Source: Caballeronia sp031450805
GTDB taxonomy: Bacteria > Pseudomonadota > Gammaproteobacteria > Burkholderiales > Burkholderiaceae
DNA: 64,000 bases
Assembly (NCBI RefSeq): GCF_031450805.1
Contig: NZ_JARTVY010000001.1
Coordinates: 372,001 to 436,000, forward strand
Reading direction: 5' to 3'
A program made the translations under genes and the position numbers. The notes beneath the pieces are model-generated. The model was given only the letters and a program-made list of their open reading frames with translations. It was not told the DNA's origin and did not search any database. Shown one piece after another: positions 45,402 through 53,963 of the stretch (position 1 is its first letter; the number at the start of each line of letters is the position of its first letter).

Positions 45402-46097
45402 ATGTCCATTGTTCAACATCTAGAAGAAGTCCGGCAACGTATCGCGCTGGCGGCACGAAGCGCATCGCGCGATCCGGCGTCGGTGAGGCTGCTCGCCGTT
45501 TCCAAAACCTTCCCCGCCGACGACGTGCGCGCCGCCTTCGACGCCGGCCAGCGCGCGTTCGGCGAAAACTACGTGCAGGAAGGCGTGGCGAAGATCGCGG
45601 CCCTCGCCGCGTTGCGCGGCGATATCGAATGGCATTTCATCGGACCGCTGCAGTCGAACAAGACGAAGCTCGTCGCGGAGCAGTTCGACTGGGTCCACTC
45701 CATCGACCGTCTGAAGATCGCCGAGCGGCTGTCGGCGCAGCGTCCGGAAGGCGCGGCGGCGCTGAATGTCTGCGTGCAGGTGAACGTGAGCGGCGAGGCA
45801 TCCAAGAGCGGCGTCGAACCGGCCGATGCCGCCGCGCTCGCCCATGCGATAGCCGCCTTGCCCGGACTGCGGCTGCGCGGCCTGATGGCGATTCCCGAAC
45901 CCGCCGATACGCTCGATGCCCAGCGCGCACCCCATGCCCGCCTGCGCGAACTGATGGACGCGTTGCGCGCCGACGGCCTCGATCTCGATACCCTCTCGAT
46001 GGGCATGTCCGCCGACCTCGAAGCGGCCGTGCTGGAAGGCGCGACGATGGTCCGCATCGGCACCGCGATCTTCGGCGCGCGCGATTACACGAACTGA
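45402..46097 (+). CDS. yggS: YggS/PLPBP family pyridoxal 5'-phosphate homeostasis protein
   Basis: 231 residues with an alanine-racemase-like barrel. The PLP lysine lies in LLAVSKTFPADDVRAAF, followed by GQRAFGENYVQE and WHFIGPLQSNK. The phosphate-binding LSMGMSADLEAAV lies near the end. It balances PLP and vitamin B6 pools and has no known catalysis. A TATAAT -10-like hexamer at 45366-45371 lies just upstream, but the -35 is poor. proC follows after 26 bases, the usual pairing. Confidence 0.95.
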   Translation: MSIVQHLEEVRQRIALAARSASRDPASVRLLAVSKTFPADDVRAAFDAGQRAFGENYVQEGVAKIAALAALRGDIEWHFIGPLQSNKTKLVAEQFDWVHSIDRLKIAERLSAQRPEGAAALNVCVQVNVSGEASKSGVEPADAAALAHAIAALPGLRLRGLMAIPEPADTLDAQRAPHARLRELMDALRADGLDLDTLSMGMSADLEAAVLEGATMVRIGTAIFGARDYTN

Positions 46098-46123
46098 TCA
46101 ACCACTCGTTCTTTGGCTCAACT

Positions 46124-46936
46124 ATGAAAATCGCATTCATCGGCGGCGGCAACATGGCCGCGGCGCTCATCGGCGGTCTCGTCAAACGCGGCGTCGCGCC
46201 GGCGGACATCTACGCCATCGACATCAACGACGACGCGCGCGCGCGCACCGCGAAAGAGTTCGGCGTCGCGACGGGCGCGGCCATCGACGCAACGCTCGCG
46301 GCGTACGACGCCATCGTTCTCGCGGTCAAGCCGCAAGTGCTCAAGAGCGTCGCCGAGGCGCTTGCGCCGCATCTGTCGCAGCAGACGGTCATCAGCATCG
46401 CGGCGGGCATCCGCGCGACGGACCTGTCGCGCTGGCTCAACGGTCACACGCAGATCGTGCGGACGATGCCGAACACGCCTGCGCTCATCGGCATGGGCGT
46501 GACCGGGCTTGCCGCGCTGCCGGGTGTCGGCGATGCAGCGAAGGCGCTTGCATCGCGAGTGCTCGAAGCAGTCGGCACGACCGTCTGGTTCGACGACGAA
46601 GCCAGGCTCGACGCCGTCACCGCCATTTCCGGCAGCGGCCCGGCGTACGTGTTCTATTTCATCGAAGCGATGCAGGAAGCGGCACGCGCTCTCGGGATGG
46701 ACGACGACCAGGGCCGCGCACTCGCGGTCGCGACGTTCACCGGCGCGGCGCAACTCGCGGCGCAATCGGGCGAACCGGCGAGCGTCTTGCGTGAGCGCGT
46801 GACGTCGAAGGGCGGCACCACGGCGGCGGCGCTGGCGTCTTTCGACGCGCAAGGCGTGAAGGACGCGATCGTGCGCGGCGCGCTGGCCGCGCAAGCGCGC
46901 GCGAGGGAGATGGGGGATGAGTTGGGCGCGGCGTGA
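46124..46936 (+). CDS. proC: Pyrroline-5-carboxylate reductase
   Basis: 270 residues. The Rossmann NAD(P)-binding start MKIAFIGGGNMAAALIGGL, the VRTMPNTPALIGMG segment and the signature near VTSKGGTTAAALASF are typical. It makes L-proline from 1-pyrroline-5-carboxylate in the cytosol. The start at ATG 46124 is fixed by the canonical N-terminus; the longer open frame overlaps yggS. The gene marks the left edge of an accessory islet up to ubiA. Confidence 0.97.
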   Translation: MKIAFIGGGNMAAALIGGLVKRGVAPADIYAIDINDDARARTAKEFGVATGAAIDATLAAYDAIVLAVKPQVLKSVAEALAPHLSQQTVISIAAGIRATDLSRWLNGHTQIVRTMPNTPALIGMGVTGLAALPGVGDAAKALASRVLEAVGTTVWFDDEARLDAVTAISGSGPAYVFYFIEAMQEAARALGMDDDQGRALAVATFTGAAQLAAQSGEPASVLRERVTSKGGTTAAALASFDAQGVKDAIVRGALAAQARAREMGDELGAA

Positions 46937-46939
46937 GAG

Positions 46940-47758
46940 TCAGCCGATATAAATCACGTTCTCTCGCTGCGAAATGTGCTGGCGCACCGGATCGCGATCG
47001 CTGACCGCGAGCATGTTCGGATCGACGTCGTAAAAATCGGCATAACCCGCACCCGCAAGAAACTTGCGGATGTCCTGCGCGTCGCTTTTCAGCGTTTCCA
47101 CGAGGATGATCGGCGCGCATCTTTTCAAGGTTTCTTTCGCGCCTTCGAGCACGTCGAGCTCCATCCCCTCGACATCGATCTTGAGGAAATCGACACGTTC
47201 CAGTTGAAGGGAATCGATGCTGACCATCGGCACCTTGATGCCGCGGCCAGAATCCTAAGACACCTCCTGGCCGACGCTCAGCGTGTCTTTCATCTCGCGC
47301 AGTTCAAGACTGCCGAAACTTCCGGCCGCGTAATAATCGGGCTGCGGAATTTCGATCTCGCCGACGCGCTCCCCTAGCGCGGCTAGCTTGGCACGCGCAT
47401 TCAGGCAATTGTTAATGGCGAGATTGCCGGCCAGCGCGTAATACACGATTTCCTGCGCCTCGAAGCTGAGAACACGCCCCCAGCCGTACATTCGGCGCGC
47501 CCATTCGATCGAATGAACCCCGACATTCGCGCCGCCATCGATGGCAAAAACACCGTCGCCAAAATGGCGGCGGCGCAGTTCGAGCAACTGAAGGACGAAA
47601 GCAATCTCGCCCGCATCGAAACATGATTTGCTGAGCAACTGATGACCGACGCCGTAAGCGAAACCTTCCTTGATGGCGATATCGTTTCGATTGACGATCA
47701 TGGTGCCATGATTCGACGCGGCGAGTACGTAAGCAATGGGGCGTTCCGGAAATGACAT
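46940..47758 (-). pseudogene. FkbM-family methyltransferase with internal stop codon
   Basis: One frame of 272 codons plus stop from ATG 47758 (MSFPERPIAYVLAAS) is broken by a TAG at 47255-47257. The upstream part has the SAM-binding segment FAIDGGANVGVHSIEWARR. The downstream part, in the same frame, has the FkbM signature VSIDSLQLERVDFLKIDVEG and VETLKSDAQDI. A single-base change would restore the gene. FkbM enzymes O-methylate sugars of polysaccharides and lipids. It lies just 3 bases beyond the convergent proC stop. It could still be expressed by read-through, but is best called broken. Confidence 0.8.
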
Positions 47759-47937
47759 GGCTGCAATCTGTTTGAAAGGTATCTGGCCAGTGCAATGTCT
47801 GAATGACCGGATGCAACGCCGATCGACCGCGACGACTGTGATATTAGTGCGCGGCCCGGAATGCCGCGGCCGCAGCACTGCTTCCGTGCAAAGGATCCGG
47901 TCCGAATGCGTCGCGAGCTTTCATCAGTAGACAAATG

Positions 47938-48345
47938 TGGCCGACGCTCAATGTCTTTCATCTCGCGCAGTTAAAGACTGCCGAGACTCGCACCCCGTAA
48001 TAATCGGTTCCGAAGCGCAATGTCACCGCGCGCGCCTAGCGCGGCCGGTTTCACACGGGCATCCAGACAATTCTTGCTCGCAGATTTGTCACCATTGCGC
48101 AATGAACGATTCCTGTATTTCGAAACTTGGCATGCGCGCCCAGCCTGCATTCGGCGTTCATTCGATTGAACGAACGCCGACATTCGCGCCGCGACGCGAC
48201 GAGAACGTAAGCAATCGGGGCGCTTTGCTTATGCTGTAGTTCAGAGAAACACTGAAAATCATCGCGCCGGTTTATGTCCGGATGCCCGAATGCAACGTCA
48301 TTCGCCTGGCGGCGGTGTCATATCAGTGACCGGCCCCAATGACGC
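47938..48345 (-). pseudogene. Second, heavily decayed copy of the FkbM gene
   Basis: By eye this segment aligns with 47268-47875 of the neighbouring FkbM pseudogene: shared stretches include tggccgacgctca, ctttcatctcgcgcagtt, cctagcgcgg, cattcgattgaa and cgacattcgcgcc. It carries many substitutions and frameshifts, and about 180 bases corresponding to roughly 47534-47714 are missing. It includes sequence upstream of the first copy's start. No usable reading frame remains. It shows that the gene was tandemly duplicated and that both copies are decaying. Confidence 0.75.
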
Positions 48346-48354
48346 GCCGTTACG

Positions 48355-49599
48355 TTACAGCTTTTGCACTACCAATTCGATGCCGCACTCGGAGAAAGCG
48401 GTGCGCGTCTGATCGAATCGTTGCACGCCCCGGAGGAACGCATGATCCAGGCGCTCGACTTTCTGCACGTTCACTTCTCCATCGAATTCCCGCAGAAGAT
48501 CGAGCACGTTGATCGATACCGGCGACCAGCTCGTGCGCTTGAACATCGTAAACGTGTGCTTGTGATCGAGATTGAATGTCGATGGCCACACGCCCTGCTC
48601 GTACAGGTCCTCGTCGGGCACGGTGATGACGAGATGACCGCCCGGCTTCACCACGCGCAGCCAGTTACGCAACGCGATACGCGGATCGACCATGTGTTCG
48701 AGACAGTGCCCGGAATACGCGAAATCGAAGGCTTCGTCGGGTACATTCGCGAGATACTGGGCATCACCTTGCGGCATGTCGTAGACGGTCACGGCCTGAA
48801 TGCGCGGGAAGAGTTGCGCATACACGGCGATGCTGTCCGGTCCCCCGCCGATGTCGATACCCACGCCCGCGAGCCAGCGATTGCTGAAGCGAGCGTCCTG
48901 CAGCCGGCGGTTGAGCGATATACAGGTCGTGCCGGGCACGTCCATCTGCAGCACGAACGGCTGCGTGATATCGCCCGGGAGAACCCATGCGCTCAGGTCG
49001 TAGTCGCCCCATGCGCGTGGCCAGAGCACCGCGTAACCCGTGTCTTCGGAGAGCCAGCGCAGGGCGTGCGTGGCTTCGAACTCGGCAAGCAGCGCGAGCA
49101 ATCTCGCTTCCTGATCGAAGCCGTGCGCGACTGCATCCGGCAGCGGGCCGTGCGCCACCTGAAAACCGCGGCGATAAATGCGTACATCGTCGATCACGAT
49201 GAGCGCATTGGCGGCACGGCCCTTCAGTAATGCGAGTTCGTCTATGAGTGGCAGACGCGTGGGAGGCGAATGGCTCGCGTCGTTATAGCTTTTGCCGCCG
49301 TAATCGGCGCCGGGAAAGTGCGCGTCCAGAAAAACGAGACACCGCTGTTCCGCGAGTGCGCTTTTCACGCGGTCGGATTCTAGAAAAGCGACACTGTCCG
49401 AATTCGCCACATGAAGCTGGTCGTGCTGCTGTGCTTTTCGATAAAGGTCTTCGTGAATCTCGCACGAAAGCGCATAACGCACACCGCTCGCCAAAGCAAC
49501 GTTACAGGAGTTCCCGAGACCGTAACCTGTTTCGATAAAGTGCGTAATGTTATGTCGGGCAACCAGTGTTGCAACGTTGAACCGTGTAAGACCACCCAT
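48355..49599 (-). CDS. Two-domain SAM-dependent methyltransferase-like protein
   Basis: 414 residues. The N-terminal half (about 1-190) resembles a class I Rossmann methyltransferase (THFIETGYGLGNSCNVA; CLVFLDAHFPGADYGGKS; NALIVIDDVRIYRRGF). The C-terminal half (about 225-400) is a second methyltransferase-11 type domain (GVGIDIGGGPDSIAV; AFDFAYSGHCLEHM; LRVVKPGGHLVITVPDEDLYEQG). Such fusions occur in polysaccharide and glycan loci. It precedes the two FkbM remnants on the same strand, so it is the surviving member of a small glycan-modification islet. Its substrate is unknown. Confidence 0.75.
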   Translation of the reverse strand: MGGLTRFNVATLVARHNITHFIETGYGLGNSCNVALASGVRYALSCEIHEDLYRKAQQHDQLHVANSDSVAFLESDRVKSALAEQRCLVFLDAHFPGADYGGKSYNDASHSPPTRLPLIDELALLKGRAANALIVIDDVRIYRRGFQVAHGPLPDAVAHGFDQEARLLALLAEFEATHALRWLSEDTGYAVLWPRAWGDYDLSAWVLPGDITQPFVLQMDVPGTTCISLNRRLQDARFSNRWLAGVGIDIGGGPDSIAVYAQLFPRIQAVTVYDMPQGDAQYLANVPDEAFDFAYSGHCLEHMVDPRIALRNWLRVVKPGGHLVITVPDEDLYEQGVWPSTFNLDHKHTFTMFKRTSWSPVSINVLDLLREFDGEVNVQKVERLDHAFLRGVQRFDQTRTAFSECGIELVVQKL

Positions 49600-49906
49600 G
49601 ATTATTTGCCGTAATGAGGTTGAAAACTGTCACGCGCAGGAGTCATCATTGGTGATTAACGCGACAGTTGATTATTTAATGCCTCGAGACAGCTATCGCG
49701 AGACAATCGAGAAGACGTGAAGACATTCGAATGGCAGACACGCCCGATGACTTGCGACAATAACAAAATGCTTACGCGTATGACGATCTGCGCCAACAAT
49801 TTTATCTTTTAGGCGATTCAATCAGGATTCGTCGCGAGCTTTCGCGCGACGACGAACGGCGACTTCCGCGAAAGGAAGCCACCGCGAACAGAAGGTCAGA
49901 AAACGA
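49600..49906. other. AT-rich gene-free interval between the methyltransferase and ubiA
   Basis: 307 bases with no supported gene. A dyad aactgtc/gacagtt with further inner pairing (about 49624-49671) lies upstream of the methyltransferase start and could be an operator. A cgtcgcg/cgcgacg hairpin lies near 49830-49852. Neither is strong. Confidence 0.4.
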
Positions 49907-50779
49907 TTAGCCGGCGAGCGCGTAGTGCAGCGCAATTCCCGCGAACAGCACGCCGCCGAGCCAGTTGTTGTGCTTGAATGCGGCGAAACAGGCCATGCGC
50001 TCGCGGTTGCGTATCAGCACATAGTGATACACCGCGCAGCCCGCCGCAGCGAGCCAGCCCAGCCAGTACGGCCAGCCGAAATGCAGCGCCACGCCGATAC
50101 CCGCGTACACCGCGAGCGTCGCCGCGTAGCAGAGCATGACGGCGAGCACGTCGTAGCGGCCGAAGGTGAGCGCCGATGTGCGGATGCCGATCTTGATGTC
50201 GTCGTCGCGATCGACCATCGCGTATTCGGTGTCGTAGGCGACGGACCAGCACACGTTGGCGGCCAGCATGATCCACGCGAGCATCGGCACCTGATCCTGC
50301 ACGGCGGCGAAGGCCATCGGGATGCCGAAGCCGAACGCGATGCCGAGATACGCCTGCGGTATCGCGAAGAAGCGCTTCGTGAACGGATACGTGCCCGCGA
50401 CGAACAGCGCGAATACAGAGAGCTGTTTTGTGAGCGTGTTGAGCGGAAGGATCAGCAGAAACGCGACGAGCGACAGCGCCGCCGCGAGCGCCACCGCTTC
50501 CCACGCCTTGATCTTGCCGGAGGTGATCGGCCGCTCGGCGGTGCGCTTCACGTAGCGGTCGAAATCGCGATCGGCGTAATCGTTGATCGCGCAGCCCGCG
50601 GAACGCATGAGGAGCGTGCCGATCGCGAAGATGACGATCAGCATCAGCGATGGCCGCCCATCGGACGCGATCCACAACGCGTTGAGCGTCGGCCACAGGA
50701 GCAGCAGGCTGCCGATGGGCTTGTCGAGGCGCACGAGGCGCATATAAAGCGGGAGACGGGCGAGCATGGCAAGCGGCAT
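49907..50779 (-). CDS. ubiA: 4-hydroxybenzoate octaprenyltransferase
   Basis: 290-residue polytopic membrane prenyltransferase. The two Asp-rich motifs are clear: NDYADRDFDRYVKRTAERP (about 66-85) and DTEYAMVDRDDDIKIGIRTS (about 185-205). It attaches the polyprenyl tail to 4-hydroxybenzoate in ubiquinone synthesis. The start may be the ATG at 50779 (MPLAMLARLPLYMRL) or the one four codons later. It is transcribed on the minus strand downstream of dps, from which a terminator separates it. Confidence 0.96.
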   Translation of the reverse strand: MPLAMLARLPLYMRLVRLDKPIGSLLLLWPTLNALWIASDGRPSLMLIVIFAIGTLLMRSAGCAINDYADRDFDRYVKRTAERPITSGKIKAWEAVALAAALSLVAFLLILPLNTLTKQLSVFALFVAGTYPFTKRFFAIPQAYLGIAFGFGIPMAFAAVQDQVPMLAWIMLAANVCWSVAYDTEYAMVDRDDDIKIGIRTSALTFGRYDVLAVMLCYAATLAVYAGIGVALHFGWPYWLGWLAAAGCAVYHYVLIRNRERMACFAAFKHNNWLGGVLFAGIALHYALAG

Positions 50780-50840
50780 GAAGTCGGTGGGCTATTTTAG
50801 ACCAGCATGCCCGGCGCGGACTTTCGCGGGCTCGACGCCC

Positions 50841-50878
50841 AAAAGCAAAAAACCCGTGCTTTCACATCGCACGGGTTC
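50841..50878 (-). terminator. Terminator after dps
   Basis: The perfect stem aacccgtgc (50851-50859) / gcacgggtt (50869-50877) has a 9-base loop, followed on the minus strand by TTTTTGCTTTT. It lies 26 bases beyond the dps stop. Confidence 0.85.
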
Positions 50879-50903
50879 TTGTCTGCATCGAAGCGGCGCC
50901 GCT

Positions 50904-51398
50904 TCACGCGAGCATCGAGCGCAGCATCCACGCAGTCTTTTCATGCGTCTGCATGCGTTGCGTGAGCAGGTCGGCGGTCGGCTCGTCGTTCGCGGCTTCC
51001 GTTGCCGGGAAGATCTCGCGTGCGGTGCGCACCACCGCTTCCTGGCCTTCCACCAGCTGGCGGATCATGTCTTCCGCTTCCGGCACGCCTTCCGCTTCCG
51101 GAATTGACGACAGTTTCGCGAAGTCGCGATAGCTGCCCGGCGCATGCACGCCCAATGCGCGGATGCGTTCCGCGATGGAATCGACGGCCGTCGCGAGTTC
51201 CGTGTACTGCGTCTCGAACATCAGATGCAGCGTGTTGAACATCGGACCGGTCACGTTCCAGTGAAAGTTGTGCGTCTTCAGATACAGCGTGTACGTGTCT
51301 GCCAGCAGCCGCGAGAGACCGTCGGCGATGCGCTTGCGATCCTTGTCGCTGATGCCGATATTGACGGCCGGTGCTGGAATGCCATTTTTCTTCGCCAT
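50904..51398 (-). CDS. dps: DNA-binding ferritin-like protein Dps
   Basis: 164 residues. The ferroxidase ligands of Dps are seen in HNFHWNVTGPMF (His) and ATAVDSIAERIRALG (Asp and Glu spaced D-x3-E). It oxidises Fe2+ with H2O2, stores iron and protects DNA. A strong ribosome-binding site (GGAG) precedes the ATG. It is the last gene of the katA, small membrane protein and dps series on the minus strand, and has its own terminator. Confidence 0.96.
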   Translation of the reverse strand: MAKKNGIPAPAVNIGISDKDRKRIADGLSRLLADTYTLYLKTHNFHWNVTGPMFNTLHLMFETQYTELATAVDSIAERIRALGVHAPGSYRDFAKLSSIPEAEGVPEAEDMIRQLVEGQEAVVRTAREIFPATEAANDEPTADLLTQRMQTHEKTAWMLRSMLA

Positions 51399-51591
51399 GA
51401 TGACTCCGTGAGAGAGTGATTCGAACGTTATGCATGCCGTGCCGGCGTACGGATCTCGGACTCCGATCGTTTCGCCGGCCGACGTTTTCGAGCGCTCGAC
51501 AGTTTATCTTAGAAACGCGTGTGCTTTCCTGTCGGCGAGTGCCGCAAAGCGATGCGAGCCGCGTCGGGGCGGCCGCATCCTCCCGCCGCCT

Positions 51592-51762
51592 TCAGGCGAA
51601 AGCGCCCGCGCCCGCGCCATGCAACGCACTCACGACGACGAGTCCATAACCGCCCGCGACGATGCCGAAGGCCAGCGCCACGCGCACGCCGCGCGATGCC
51701 TGGCGGCTCGTCGCTTCGACGCGGTTCACCGCCTGTCCGATGATGCTGATTGCCTGAGTCAT
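51592..51762 (-). CDS. 56-residue small membrane protein between katA and dps
   Basis: Begins MTQAISIIGQAVNRVEAT, followed by a basic stretch and one hydrophobic helix (about 28-50, VRVALAFGIVAGGYGLVVVS), ending GAGAGAFA. The ribosome-binding site AAGGAGAAAG is excellent, and the ATG lies 42 bases after the katA stop on the same strand. Native high-GC codons. I recognise no family. The position, between catalase and Dps and probably cotranscribed with katA, suggests a role linked to peroxide stress, but that is inference. Confidence 0.75.
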   Translation of the reverse strand: MTQAISIIGQAVNRVEATSRQASRGVRVALAFGIVAGGYGLVVVSALHGAGAGAFA

Positions 51763-51804
51763 ATGCTTTCTCCTTGCTTCATCGCAGCCGCCGCGAGCCT
51801 CGCG

Positions 51805-53283
51805 TCAGACGGCTGCCGTATCGTTTTCGTCGATCTCGACGCGCTGCCCGAGTGCCGCGAGCGCATGGGCGACACCGCGCGCATAGGCCGGATCGGCGCG
51901 CTGGAAATGCTGCAATTGCCGTGCGACGATCTCGTCCGGCACGCCACGAATGTGCCGCGCGATGTTGCCGAACAGACGCTCGCGCTGCGCATTGTCGAAG
52001 AGGCGGAACAACGCGCCCGGCTGCGAGTAGTAGTCGCCGTCCTCGCGATGGTCATAGCGATACACTGCGCCCGCCGCGAGCGGCGGTTCGTTGACGCTGG
52101 CATCCTGCGCGAACTCGCCGAAGCGGTTCGGCTCGTAATTCACCGTGCCGCCGAGATTGCCGTCGACGCGCATCGCGCCATCGCGATGGAACGGATTCGC
52201 CATCGGCGCACGCGATGCGTTCACGGGAATCTGATGGTGATTGATGCCGAGCCGATAGCGCTGCGTGTCGCCATAAGAGAACAGCCGCCCTTGCAGGAGC
52301 CTATCCGGCGAGAAGCCAATGCCCGGCACCACGTTAGCCGGCGTGAACGCCGCCTGTTCGACCTCCGCGAAGTAGTTCTGCGCGTTGCGATTCAGTTCGA
52401 TGACGCCGACATCGATCAAAGGAAAATCTGCGTGCGGCCACACCTTAGTGATGTCGAACGGATTGATGCGGTAATTCGCCGCTTCCGCTTCGGTCATCAC
52501 CTGGATGCGGAAATTCCAGCGCGGGAAATCGCCGCGGTCGATATTCTCGACGAGATCGCGCTGCGCGCTTTCGCGGTCATTCGCGATTACGGCGGCGGCC
52601 TCGGCATCCGTAAAGTTCTCGAGCGGTTGCTGCGACTTGAAATGGAACTTCACATAGAAGCGCTCGTTGTCCGCGTTGACGAACGAGAACGTGTGCGAGC
52701 CGAAACCATGCATTTGCCGATAATTCTTCGGAATGCCGCGGTCGCTCATCAAAATGGTCACCTGATGCAGCGATTCCGGATGGCGCGACCAGAAATCCCA
52801 CGCCGCCACGTTGTTGCGCAGGTTCGTGTACGGATCGCGCTTTTGCGTGTGGATGAAGTCGGGAAACTTCAACGGATCGCGGATGAAGAACACCGGCGTG
52901 TTGTTGCCGACGACGTCCCAGTTGCCTTCTTCCGTGTAGAACTTGATCGAGAAACCGCGCACGTCCCGCTCGGCGTCGGCGGCGCCGCGTTCGCCCGCCA
53001 CGGTCGAAAAGCGCATGAAGATGGGCGTTTCCTTGCCGATCGCGGAAAAGAGCTTCGCCTTCGTGTAGCGCGAGATATCGTGCGTCACGCGGAACGTGCC
53101 GAACGCGCCGGAGCCTTTGGCGTGCACGCGGCGCTCGGGAATCACTTCGCGGTCGAAATGGGCGAGTTTTTCGAGGAGCCAGAAGTCCTGCAGCGTCACC
53201 GGGCCGCGCGGGCCGGCGGTCTGCGAGTTCTGATTGTCTCCGACAGGCGCGCCGGCGGCGGTCGTGAGTCGTTGGGTCGTCAT
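51805..53283 (-). CDS. katA: Monofunctional heme catalase (small-subunit type)
   Basis: 492 residues. Active-site elements are the distal His in RRVHAKGSGAFGTF, Asn in GNWDVVGNNTPVFF, and the proximal heme Tyr in RLFSYGDTQRYRLGIN. The size and lack of a C-terminal flavodoxin-like domain place it in the small-subunit clade. It destroys hydrogen peroxide in the cytosol. A putative OxyR operator lies about 190 bases upstream and oxyR itself lies about 0.9 kb upstream. A 32-codon frame may precede it on the same transcript. Confidence 0.97.
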   Translation of the reverse strand: MTTQRLTTAAGAPVGDNQNSQTAGPRGPVTLQDFWLLEKLAHFDREVIPERRVHAKGSGAFGTFRVTHDISRYTKAKLFSAIGKETPIFMRFSTVAGERGAADAERDVRGFSIKFYTEEGNWDVVGNNTPVFFIRDPLKFPDFIHTQKRDPYTNLRNNVAAWDFWSRHPESLHQVTILMSDRGIPKNYRQMHGFGSHTFSFVNADNERFYVKFHFKSQQPLENFTDAEAAAVIANDRESAQRDLVENIDRGDFPRWNFRIQVMTEAEAANYRINPFDITKVWPHADFPLIDVGVIELNRNAQNYFAEVEQAAFTPANVVPGIGFSPDRLLQGRLFSYGDTQRYRLGINHHQIPVNASRAPMANPFHRDGAMRVDGNLGGTVNYEPNRFGEFAQDASVNEPPLAAGAVYRYDHREDGDYYSQPGALFRLFDNAQRERLFGNIARHIRGVPDEIVARQLQHFQRADPAYARGVAHALAALGQRVEIDENDTAAV

Positions 53284-53329
53284 CGTGATGCTCCTGGTTT
53301 GTGTTCGCTTGGGATGATGGATGCGTCGC

Positions 53330-53428
53330 TCACGCGGTGCGGGCGAAGTCGGCGAGAATGCGAAGCGCGACGCCGCGCAGCTCGGACCACGCGGTCTGGG
53401 GGCGGGCGTTGAAGTGGTGGGTGGTCAT
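53330..53428 (-). CDS. Putative 32-residue upstream peptide of katA
   Basis: ATG 53428 to TGA 53330, reading MTTHHFNARPQTAWSELRG and then a helical tail ending FARTA. A GAGAGAAG sequence precedes the start. It ends 46 bases before katA on the same strand, between the operator and katA. The codons are native, but the length is small, so it could be a short protein, a translated leader or chance. Confidence 0.4.
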   Translation of the reverse strand: MTTHHFNARPQTAWSELRGVALRILADFARTA

Positions 53429-53471
53429 CGCTTCTCTCGTGGCTGGACTCATGAGACGAAGCATAACGAAA

Positions 53472-53515
53472 CCTATCGAATACTTGTATTCGATTAATTT
53501 TATCTATTCGATAGG
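53472..53515 (-). promoter_or_regulatory. Palindromic operator before katA, OxyR-like
   Basis: A perfect 8-4-8 palindrome, atcgaata-cttg-tattcgat (53475-53494), is nested in a longer inverted repeat with outer arms cctatcgaat (53472-53481) and attcgatagg (53506-53515). CTAT/ATAG half-sites recur. OxyR binds four spaced ATAG/CTAT-type half-sites. On the minus strand a weak TATGCT -10-like hexamer follows the operator with no good -35, as expected for an activator-dependent promoter. Confidence 0.6.
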
Positions 53516-53524
53516 TCGCCGTGG

Positions 53525-53558
53525 AAAACAAGACGGCCTGCGCAAAGGCAGGCCGTCG
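53525..53558 (-). terminator. Terminator of the DUF805 gene
   Basis: The perfect 10-base stem gacggcctgc (53532-53541) / gcaggccgtc (53548-53557) has loop gcaaag, followed on the minus strand by TTGTTTTCC. It lies just upstream of the katA operator, insulating katA from read-through. Confidence 0.8.
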
Positions 53559-53591
53559 TAGCTGTTTTAGGACTGCCCTGCGGCGCCCTGG

Positions 53592-53963
53592 TCAGACGCC
53601 GCTTAGCGGATCCGAGCCGAAACGATTCACACCGATCGTCCCGCGCGAGCAAGTCCAGATCAGGATCATGATGCCCCCGATGACCGGAACAAAGCTGATG
53701 AGCGCCGACCAGCCCGAGCGGTCAGTGTCATGCAGCCGGCGAACGGTTACGGCAATGCCCGGCAATATCATCGCGATCGCGACGATGACGATAATAGCCA
53801 GAGCAATCAACGAGTCTTTCGCCACACCACTCAAGACCATCAGTGCGGTTCCGAAAACCATTGAAAAGAGATAGGCATACCAGTATTCCGACCGGCAAGC
53901 GCGGCCTTCAAAAGTCGCGTATTTTTGAAGAAACGTTGTACGAACTGCCTCGAAAAACCCCAT
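53592..53963 (-). CDS. DUF805 family membrane protein
   Basis: 123 residues from ATG 53963 (MGFFEAVRTTFLQKYATFEG). Features are FEGRACRSEYWYAYLF at the start of the domain, three hydrophobic helices (about 33-50, 57-78, 90-110) and VTVRRLHDTDRSGWSALISF, all diagnostic of DUF805. Function is unknown. The frame opens further upstream, but those residues do not look coding. It lies alone between katA and oxyR, with terminators on either side. Confidence 0.88.
   Translation of the reverse strand: MGFFEAVRTTFLQKYATFEGRACRSEYWYAYLFSMVFGTALMVLSGVAKDSLIALAIIVIVAIAMILPGIAVTVRRLHDTDRSGWSALISFVPVIGGIMILIWTCSRGTIGVNRFGSDPLSGV

Noticed and set aside
47911..49846. A cgtcgcgagctttc 14-mer seen near 47911 and near 49831 as possible element ends
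   Set aside because: Short direct match with GC-rich flanks, no matching inverted ends, no transposase between; chance is likely.
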